Shown here piece by piece: positions 56,128 to 64,000 of a stretch of 64,000 bases of DNA (the first letter of the stretch is position 1; each line of letters starts with the position of its first letter). The stretch lies in contig JALMQS010000099.1 of NCBI GenBank assembly GCA_024734495.1, positions 68,432,483-68,496,482 on the forward strand, written 5' to 3'. The notes under the pieces were generated by a model. It was not told the DNA's origin. It searched no databases and was given only the letters and a program-made list of their open reading frames with translations. A program made the translations under genes and the position numbers. This stretch comes from Forficula auricularia. Lineage: Eukaryota > Arthropoda > Insecta > Dermaptera > Forficulidae.

Positions 56128-56166
56128 AGACGTTTCGTCAATTTATTTTGACCTTCTCAGTTGCTC
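56128..56166 (-). other. Hammerhead-like stem-loop module
   Basis: On the minus strand: AACTGAGAAGGTCAAAAT then AAATTGACGAAACGTCTGG. A GTCAA/TTGAC stem, GAAACGTC and a slightly altered first box (CTGAGAA). It lies 50 bases from the preceding foldback, in reverse. Confidence 0.5.
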
Positions 56167-57797
56167 ATTTTATAGCTATTAATAAAGTGACGAAAAGTCT
56201 GATTCCTTTTATGAAATAATTGTAAATTTAAATTGTTATTTAGGTCTATATTATTATGCCATCACCATAAAATCTCAATAAAATCATTCAAAAATTTAGG
56301 CTTTTTCTAATTTTGAACGGGAAGTCCTAAAGCTATACAGACCAATATCTAATCATTTCTCCACATTGGCACAAGAAGAGACTTTCTACGATTTTTGAAC
56401 CTAGAATTCTAGAAAGACACACAGAAAGAGAAAAAATGATAAATTTTTATAATTTTTCTAACTGATATAACAAAGAATAATTGACCTATCAATGAGAAGT
56501 GTTTTGACCGCGCTTTATTTGAAAAAAGATATTTTATCACGAGACTATTGCGGATTATGATATTAAAGTCTGTGGAGTCTTAAATCTGGACCAAGAGAGA
56601 AAAAAGATGTGATCCACTTAGCTACAATCCAACGTCATTTTGCGTATAGCCCGCTAGACATTCGGATGGATCAGAAAAAATGATGATTGAAAATGACTTT
56701 TTCTCTACTTTTCAGACATTTACAAATACAATAAGCAAAAAAGTTAATTCTGTGAATTAATTCTCCCTCCCAAGCGTACCGACTAATACTATATAGTTTT
56801 TTTTTTTTAGAAATAGATGAGTGCTTAGAGTTTTGAAATAAAAAAAAATTAAATAACTAATTCAAAACTCGAGGGCAATGAAATGACAATTCTGTGAATT
56901 AAATTAAAAAGATCATAATTTTGATAGTAGCAGAGTTTAATTATTTATCCTCCATTTGATCTGAGATGTTATAGACAATATTTCTTATATGTAAGGACTA
57001 TTTCACCACTCCTACTAGCTGAAATTTAAACCCAAGTCCTAAAAAGCTATCCTGGTAGGAAAGACCGTCAATGCCCTTTCTGACATGCAAAAATAATTAT
57101 TTCTAGCGTATCAGATTAAACGTGGGGGGGGGGGTTACTCTCATTGATTTCTTTCTTCATCAGTTCATAAATAAATTTACATTATGAAAAGAATGAATAA
57201 AGATTGACATTTAGTAAAAGAGTCTAAAATAGAGTAGATATTTATTATTGATCTTAAACTGAAAATTAAAAGAAAAATCTTCGACAAAATGCCTTAAAAT
57301 AAAATAAAATATTTATATTAAGTAGAAATCACATATACTTTACTAAAACTAACAAAACTCCTCGAATGAAGTCATCTTCATCTTTTCTGCATTCTCTCAT
57401 AGATATTTTCGATTTGTGAAATGTTTTTCTGTTAGTACAGAAGCTGTTAACCTTGACGGGGCGCCCCCATAATCCATTCACAAATGCTTTATATTAGTGA
57501 TTAATGAGACAGCAATTGTTTGTTTTCAAGTGCTTCACTATATAAACAAAAAAATGTTCAAATTCAGCGGAGGGGGTTCTGCCTCCTCTTGTCTGACTGA
57601 ACCTTGCAATTAAGAACAATCTAGAGTTCTTTCACTCATTCACTATTGCAAACTGGTTCAATATGGAGGCCAAGGACTTTCGTGCAAAACATATGCTTAT
57701 TTAAAAATAAGATAAACAATTTGCAAAAGTTTCTGACAATTTTTATATAATGAGTAGGTATATAAGAAATAAAATATTTATTGTTTTTAATATATTA
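56167..57797. other. Non-coding stretch
   Basis: Contains a half-copy of the 20157 foldback family (56465-56570), a dispersed-repeat segment (56640-56760) and a G-run near 57125. No gene is supported. Confidence 0.35.
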
Positions 57798-57909
57798 AAA
57801 AAATACAAATCTTTTAGAAAACAATCTTAAAAACGTTTATTTTATATGGGTTTATGAGGTTTAAAATAAACGTTCTTAAGATTGTTTTCTAAAATATTTG
57901 TATTTTTTA
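57798..57909. repeat. Hairpin with 46-bp arms
   Basis: ATACAAATCTTTTAGAAAAC...AAACGTTTATTTTA and its reverse complement flank a 15-base loop. It directly abuts the left end of the CCGACTTCAAAAAAGG family element that follows. The word CTTAAAACGTT(C/T)ATTTAAAACC recurs at 40440 and 58286 inside that family, so the hairpin probably derives from it. Confidence 0.65.
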
Positions 57910-58860
57910 ACAGACTTCAAAAAAGGAGGAGGTTCTCAATTTGACTGAATTTTTTTTTCTGTCTATGTTACCTGATATCTTTGCCAATTATGAACCGATT
58001 TTGATTATTTATTTTGCATTGGGTTAAGTCTAGTTTCCGATTGGTCCCGTTTTTTTTTCATTGGTATTGGACCTTTTTTGCTATGTTTGTTTAGGCATAT
58101 CTTCTTTGTTTATGAACCGGTTTCGATAATTCTTTTTATATTGGAAATAGGGTACCTTAGGGGTGATCCCATATTAATTTGGTCAAGTTTTGATGATATG
58201 ATCAATGACGAATTAACGTAAATATCCAATTCTTATGAGCAAATAATCGAAATTATAATAAATAAAATCTTTTATAAAAAAAATCAATCTTAAAACGTTT
58301 ATTTAAAACCCGCAAACGTTTCTAGAGAATTTCTATATTTATGAATTTAATTTTATTATCATTTTCTGATTCATTCGCCCGACCCTTTCTCTTACGAGAT
58401 GCATGCAGGAATTATATTAAGTCACTATTAATAACATCACTAAAAAGAGAAAAATAAAAATAATTTTTATAAAAATTTTCAAAAAAATTAAATGCAACAA
58501 ATAAAATAATTAAACTCAAAATTAAAATAAAATACACTAAAAGGTATAAAATAATAATCTAATTTAGTTACGACTAAACGACGAAATATTTTCAATAAAT
58601 CACTTTTTTCAGTCGATGCTAAACAAACTATATAAGCGAGCGTACCCGCCAATCATACTAAGTAAAATCCATCGAGTTTGATTCATAAAATGTATATGTT
58701 TAGCATCGATTTCAAAAAGTGATTTCATGTAAATATTTCGTCGTTTAATTGTAACTAAATTAGATTATTATTTTATACCCTTTAGTGTATTGTATTTTAT
58801 TTTTGAGTTTTATTATTTTATTTGTTTTTGGAGTCGGTTTTATTTTTTTTATTGGTATCG
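57908..58860 (+). mobile_element. CCGACTTCAAAAAAGG family element with terminal foldback, copy 2
   Basis: The left end CAGACTTCAAAAAAGGAGG then AGGTTCTCAATTTGACTG and the right end GGAGTCGGTTTTATTTTTT form a terminal inverted repeat around CCGACTTCAAAAA. The right half is a long foldback (about 58396-58610 against 58700-58860, centre with GCGAGCGTACCCGCC), matching 41104-41573 and the window's right end. About 950 bases, no coding sequence, the most complete copy here. Confidence 0.6.
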
Positions 58861-58951
58861 TTATAGAAGAATTATTATTTTCGTTGAGAAAATGAAATTT
58901 AATTTAATTTTATATCACTGATTTAGACTTAGATTTTAATATTTCACAATT

Positions 58952-59320
58952 CATGGGTGTCAAACTCGCGGCCCACGGGCCGCATGAGGCCCGAAACGGA
59001 CATTTTTGCGGCCCGGCCAATATATCGGCATACAATAATAAATAACAAAGCGACTCAGAATAAAAATAAGATAGGTAGAATTTGCTAAACGTTTTTTTAA
59101 TTGTAATCTTTTTTTGCTATTATTAAACAAAATTTCGTGCTTCTATCAGCGACAAATCACTGCTTTCTTAACTGAATTAGATAGTGCATATTCAGGCTTG
59201 TCCTACTATACCGGGGTACGTTGGTTATCTTGCTCTAAGATTCTCAAACAATTCTGGAATTTGAAAGAAGAAGTATGTCAGTTTTTAAAAACTAAAAATC
59301 AACACACAAGCTTGTAACCT
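58952..59320 (+). pseudogene. hAT element remnant: left end plus transposase fragment
   Basis: The left end CATGGGTGTCAAACTCGCGG then CCCACGGGCCGCATGAGGCC is a hAT terminus with CAG changed to CAT. From 59120 one frame reads LDSAYSGLSYYTGVRWLSCS followed by KILKQFWNLKEEVCQFLKTK, the conserved WLS-containing block of hAT transposases of the ZBED5/GTF2IRD2-like type. The frame stops soon after. Zinc-finger, catalytic and dimerisation parts and the right end are missing, so it is a relic. Confidence 0.7.
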
Positions 59321-60209
59321 TTTTTTATACAAACAGGGCCGCCAATACTTGTTTTTTTTGCTCGTTTAGTTCTTTTATTGTCTGGCAAGCTATGTTGGCT
59401 AACCTGATATTTTTTAGTTTTTCCCTGAATTTTCCAATTTTCCGGACAACTTTTCTATTTTTTTTTACGTATTAACCTGAATTGGACTATTACGAACATT
59501 TAAAAAAAAAATTAGCCAAATCGGTCCAGGCATTTGAGAGATCTGCGCTTACAAAGAAACAGAAATTCATTTTTATTATATAGATGAATCAACAACATTA
59601 ACACAATTCTCAAAATTTGGCTGAAACAATTGATATAAAAAAAATGATCAAATTAACCTCATTTCAGTCTACAATAAAGCCACGTGAACAGAATTTTTTT
59701 TTTTAAAGATATAAATTATTTTGTTAAAATGTCTGTTAGTAAGTGCGTGAGTGGCGGGTTACCAAATTGGGTGTTTGTTTTAACTCAAAAATCAATGAAG
59801 AAATCAAAACAAAATTTTAAATTTAGATAAATAGATGGGAAATTTTATATTAAGAAATGGAGATTAAAAGTTGATTAGATTTTGGTTGAAATTAGACCAG
59901 AAATTTGGAGGGGGTTTAAAAATTTGCATGCTTTATCCGATTTGGACCAAATTGTAGACTGTTAACCATAGAGAAGAACTAAGAGCGAAGTGAGCGATTC
60001 TGATTTTATTGTCAAATTTTTTTTTAAAATGGTTTATAAATTTTATGGGCATTGTTAGATAAATGTTGTTAACAAAATTTTGTGCGCAGTTATTCACTCT
60101 AACACCTAGTTTATTACAAGTTAATTATGAAAATTGATCGTGTATCTCACAGATGAGGCGAGCACCAGTGTAACTGTGAATGACTCGAGCAATGGACTGT
60201 TAAGGCTTA
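59321..60209. other. Non-coding stretch
   Basis: Near 59560-59590 CAGAAATTCATTTTTATTAT leads to ATAGAT, resembling the Helitron-like terminus at 5605-5634. From 59640 to 59960 there are phrases of the family 1 3' half (AAATGTCTGTTAGTAAGTGC, TTAAAAGTTGATTAGATTTTGG) in a decayed state. No gene. Confidence 0.35.
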
Positions 60210-60217
60210 GAAAATAT

Positions 60218-60369
60218 CGAGGGGTGAACCGCGACCTAATATTTCCACTTCCAGTTTCATTTTCAAGTAGAAGACAATAGATGAAGGGGCATTATATAAT
60301 GAATTCCAAAATAATTCCACATAATTCCAAAGACGTGTACACCTAATTCCAATCGCGGTTCACCCCTCG
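60218..60369. mobile_element. MITE with CGAGGGGTGAACCGCGA ends, copy 1
   Basis: CGAGGGGTGAACCGCGA at the left and its exact complement at the right (60353-60369). The flanks GAAAATAT (60210-60217) and GGAAATAT (60370-60377) look like an 8-base duplication with one change. The 152-base interior has AGTAGAAGACAATAGATGA and several GGAATT(A/C) repeats and is non-coding. Confidence 0.75.
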
Positions 60370-60673
60370 GGAAATATCAATGCAAAAATCATCTCCCTAA
60401 AATGACCGGGGGAGTTCAGGTGAATGTTATAGTCAAATGGCCATCACATTCCATATTTAGAAAAATAGATAGAAGTAAAAATACCATTTTTTCCTGTTGG
60501 CTTAAACAGATTTTTATGGGTTTGTTATTGTTATATTAAATGTTTATGATATTCTTGTTGTTGAAATTAAGTATGATCTAATAAAATTTCTCATATGTAT
60601 TTATAAAATTCTATTTAGTTTCAAAATATCCAATCTTAAATGATCAGGGAAGTGTTCAGGTGTTGATTTTTTC

Positions 60674-60839
60674 CGAGGGGTGAACCGCGATTGGAATTAG
60701 TTATACACAGTCTTTGGAATTATTTGGAATCACTTTGGAATTCATTAGATAATCTATTATCATCTATTGTCTTCTACTTGGAAATGAAAGTGGAAGTGGA
60801 AGTAGGTGTACACGATTTTAGGTCGCGGGTCACTCCTCG
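60674..60839. mobile_element. MITE with CGAGGGGTGAACCGCGA ends, copy 2, inverted
   Basis: Same family as 60218-60369 in the opposite orientation, 300 bases away. Left end CGAGGGGTGAACCGCGA, right end TCGCGGGTCACTCCTCG. An exact 8-base duplication ATTTTTTC is at 60666-60673 and 60840-60847. Length 166 bases. An open frame across it is fortuitous. The 8-base duplication suits hAT-like elements, but the ends are not CAG/CTG. Confidence 0.8.
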
Positions 60840-60847
60840 ATTTTTTC

Positions 60848-62601
60848 CTTCCGGACGCTTCCTGCGATGTCCGAAGCAAACTTTTTGCATCTATTTTGGC
60901 AACTGGATTTTCCCTCGTGCTGTTCACGTGTGCTACTACGCAATCGGACTCATCCAAACAACTATAAGCATTAGAGTTGCCGCACGTGTTTTTTAGATTT
61001 TCAATTTTTATTTTCAGTCAAAATAATTTTATTTTGTTTTCTTTTTTATTGGAAATTTTAAACGTGTCGACTTTAGAGGTCATTGGCGTTAAAAAAAATA
61101 ATAATTAGCTTAATTAATTAATTAATTGTTTAGTATAAAAAAATGAAAATATTTTCATTTTAAAAAGAAAACGGGACCTTATTATTTTAATTTAAGGTAG
61201 TTGTTTCGCGATAATATAGGCAAAAAGTTATTGCTAAATTATACAGAACAGTTGATAAGGATTCATAATTCATAAGCCCAAAACTTTTTGCTGTTTATGT
61301 ACCACTACTAGCCAATCCCGTGCTCGTTTGACAAATCATAAATAAAGTGCATTATAAAGGGAGATTTATAAAACAAAAAGTTCTTAATAAGCGATTGAAA
61401 GCTGTTGCGACAATGGCTGAAGTGAAAAAACGTCAAAAAAATTACTAAAGTTAACCCACTTTTTAGGTTAAATAAAAGCGTTGTTTCCAGCTTGTTTTAG
61501 TGTAAATTTTTCATTATTTATTCATTATTATCTCAATAACTGTGTTGTAACTGTGAATTAAAATTTTCTTAAAAATACATTAGTTTTTGTTTAATGTTGG
61601 TATAGTTTTTTATAACAATGGTAAGATGAGTTTGTTAATTATAATCAAATATGTATGTAAACTCCGATATCCCGTATAGTGCAATGTATTAGAGTCTGAA
61701 AAACTCTATCTTTGGAATTTAATATCTCCGTAACTATATTGTTCATAAATTTCGTTTTTTTTTTTTTTTTTAATGCAATAGAATGCAAGAAGGGGTGCAC
61801 CAGTAAAGATACAGCTCCCATGGATCTCGAAAGACCTTTGCATTACCGCAGAGAAAGGAAAGTTGACTAAGTGAGAGGCTGTAGACGTAGGTGTCTATGC
61901 ACCCCGGTTTTGAAAGTTTGAAGATTATAGGTGCTGGGAAAGATGGAGGCTGGGAGAGAGTTCCAGTTCCTTGAAGTCATGGGGATATATGTATTGGCTA
62001 ATGAAGTGGTCCGGCACTTTTCTAATTTGACCGCGAAAGAGTGTTGGGAGTCGGCAAAACCCGTGCTAAGTCCAAAGCATGCTTTGGGGGAATTATTGAT
62101 TTTATCTCATCAGAGCACCTGCCGTGTGAAACAAACAACTACCTTAATTTTCATTAAAATTACGCTTTGAATGAGATTCAAAATGGCAATTTTTATATGC
62201 TTTTTGTATCAGCTCAATTTCATTCAAACCTTAAATTAAAATTCTGAAAAAATTCTTAAAAGTAGTTTATTCTCTCCTTATGAACCACAAATAAGAATGA
62301 TTTAGATGTTTCAAGGTATAAGGATTTTTTCTGGGAGCTATTGATTTCATGGAGCCTGTCGCAAAGTCCCAAATTTACATTATTTAGTCCCAAATTTTAC
62401 CCTCATTAGGTCATTAGCAATAAACGTTCGAAACTTTTACAGATAACAAGTCGTTTTTTTCTGATTTCTTACATATTTTAGAGCTAGACAGACGAAAATC
62501 TAATCAGTTCTTTGATTTGGAAATTTCAAGATTTTGGCATCAGAACAAATTTTTGTAACACACTCTGTTCTTGCGATATCGTGAGTATCTTATTGGGAAT
62601 A
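60848..62601. other. Non-coding stretch
   Basis: No recognised gene. An 79-codon open frame at 61931-62170 has no family resemblance that I can name. A dispersed-repeat segment lies at 62430-62600. Confidence 0.3.
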
Positions 62602-62609
62602 GCTTAGAA

Positions 62610-63152
62610 CAGCGGTGCCCAACCACCAGGCTCAATCCCGCCCCCGAGCGAGTTGACTCTAAATATGTATTTTTTGATCATCTTCATTCCATATTAAGGA
62701 GAAACGTTACCCAACTTGAACCAAATATTCAAAAATTAGTTTCTGAAAAGCAACATCTGACTTCACATTAATAAATCGTGACTACAGATTTTGTCTTTTT
62801 TTTTAATCTTAACCCAAATTTATGATTTCGTTTAATTCAGGTATCAGCAATCTTTTAAATATATTCAAATTACAAGTTGATTAAAAAACAACTAGATATC
62901 TTAATAATATCCTAATAAAAAGGATTGTATATTTTAGCCGCACCATTAATTTTAAAACGTAATATTTTCATAAAATTTACAAATATTAAAAAAAAATGAA
63001 TCAGCACAAAAATATTCATGAATTCATTGAAAATGTTGCGTTTTTTTAATTAAAGGTGCCGCTAAGATATACAATTATAAAGAATCCGGCCCGCGAGATC
63101 CTATGTCATGTTGAATCCGGCCCGCAGACAAAAAAGGGTTGGAGCACCACTG
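62610..63152 (+). mobile_element. hAT element, deletion derivative with 8-bp target duplication
   Basis: Ends CAGCGGTGCCCAACCACCAG and AAGGGTTGGAGCACCACTG; GCTTAGAA at 62602-62609 and 63153-63160. A transposase scrap (about 62655-62771) reads YVFFDHLHSILRRNVTQLEP then NIQKLVSEKQHLTSH, ending at TAA; a Ser-His end is common for hAT transposases of the Charlie type. GAATCCGGCCCGCGAGA and GAATCCGGCCCGCAGAC are subterminal repeats near the right end. Confidence 0.85.
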
Positions 63153-63414
63153 GCTTAGAAAGATATACAGAAAATCCACAAACAGAAAACTATGCTTGAA
63201 AATGACATATTTGAAATTTGATGAAATGACAACCCCAAAAAGCCAGATTAATTAAAAGAAACACAATTTCCAAATAAAATTGGAATGTCGTTTTCAATTT
63301 TATTCAAAACCGACTTCTTTATGATTTATATGGTAATTTTATAGGCGAAATAAAAACAATAAAAAACACTCAGAGAGGTGGCATTTAAATACTTCCTACA
63401 TTCACATTTTTAAA

Positions 63415-63455
63415 CCTTGAAGAAGGAGGGAAGATTCTCCGGTGCATCCGTTTTG
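63415..63455 (+). other. Degraded hammerhead-like module
   Basis: CCTTGAAGAAGGAGGGAAGA then TTCTCCGGTGCATCCG: the GGAG/CTCC stem and GAAGAAGG remain, but the GAAACGTC part is changed to GGTGCATCC. Recognisable only by comparison with 52992. Confidence 0.4.
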
Positions 63456-63474
63456 AAAGAAATAATAATTTTTA

Positions 63475-63960
63475 TAAAAAAAAAAATAAAATAAAACCGA
63501 GTTCATAAAAATTAAATGCAATAAATATAAAATAATAAGAACTCAAAAATCAAATAAAATGAACTAAAAGGTATAAAATAATTATCTAATTTAGTTACAA
63601 CTAAACGATGAAATATTTACATGAAATTACTTATTGAAGTCGGTGCCAAATATATACATTTTATGAATCGAATTCGATGCATCTTACTTAGTATGTTTGG
63701 CGGGTACGCTATATAGTTTGTTTAGCACCGGCTTCAAAAATTGATTTCATGTAAATATTTCGTCGTTTAGTTGTAACTAAATTAGATAATTATTTTATAC
63801 CTTTTAGTGATGTTTATATGATTTTTGAGTTCTTATTATTTTATATTTATTGCATTTAATTTTTATGAAGTCGGTTTTAGTTTTTTTATAAAAATTATTT
63901 TTATTTCTCTCTTTTTAGTGATGTTATTAATAGTGACTTAATATAATACCTTGCCTGCAT
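63475..63960. mobile_element. CCGACTTCAAAAAAGG family foldback, copy 3
   Basis: Arms of about 150 bases (AACTCAAAAATCAAATAAAA, GGTATAAAATAATTATCTAA, TTTAGTTACAACTAAACGA and reverse complements) around a centre with TTGGCGGGTACGCTATATAG. The flank to 63960 (TTTTAGTGATGTTATTAATA) is the reverse of the flank at 58396-58445. Orientation cannot be fixed because the unit is symmetric. Confidence 0.7.
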
Positions 63961-64000
63961 CTAGTAACAGAAAGCGTCGGGAGAATGAATAATAAAATTC

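Noticed and set aside
61931..62170. 79-codon open frame with a fairly balanced composition
   Set aside because: No motif or family resemblance, no splice partner and no neighbouring coding signal that I can see; left unannotated as a gene.

Overview
This window looks like AT-rich, repeat-saturated nuclear DNA of an arthropod, most likely an insect. The evidence is one spliced host gene of the MADF-BESS class (a mainly insect family), tRNA-derived SINEs with poly(A) tails, mariner, hAT, PIF/Harbinger-like, Helitron, Jockey-like, RTE-like and Penelope-like remnants, and the absence of operons, ribosome binding sites or dense coding. I cannot name the species.

The only convincing host gene is on the minus strand at 41739-46039. 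It has three exons whose splice phases fit exactly and which rebuild a MADF DNA-binding domain, an acidic linker and a BESS motif. Its 2.6 kb first intron holds a transposon and two foldback elements carrying tRNA-like sequence. A MITE-like inverted repeat overlaps the 5' end of its first exon.

Layout: 1-5700 holds old repeats, SINE relics, a small foldback and a Helitron helicase fragment with its 3' tail. 6-9.4 kb holds a complete non-autonomous hAT element with 8-bp target duplication, a Jockey-like C-terminal relic and a SINE with target duplication. 10-17.3 kb holds three families of non-autonomous elements that share a 3' terminal hairpin design, a PIF-like MITE and a retroelement-like foldback. 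18-25.6 kb holds a SINE, hAT MITEs, another foldback and a satellite-bearing element with a 119-bp tandem repeat. 26-28.1 kb joins a Penelope-like (GIY-YIG) fragment to a Jockey-like reverse transcriptase fragment. 30.6-36 kb holds hairpin-ended elements, a deleted mariner with perfect 28-bp ends, a hAT MITE and a second SINE. 37.8-41.6 kb holds a degenerate minisatellite and a foldback element. 46.6-54.5 kb holds a satellite broken at its dyad centre against a mariner relic, a 1.1 kb palindrome, an RTE tail, a second PIF-like MITE and a 457-bp foldback with 18-bp target duplication. 54.6-64 kb holds more foldbacks, two MITEs with 8-bp duplications and two hAT remnants.

The theme is an unusual density of long inverted repeats. 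Several carry, in each arm, a short module of the form CTGAWGA + stem-loop + GAAACGT. The same module lies at the presumed 3' end of the Penelope-like fragment and resembles a hammerhead ribozyme core with one extra base. The best candidates for something undescribed are these foldback elements, the tRNA-bearing foldbacks, and the shared hairpin 3' end of three otherwise unlike element families.
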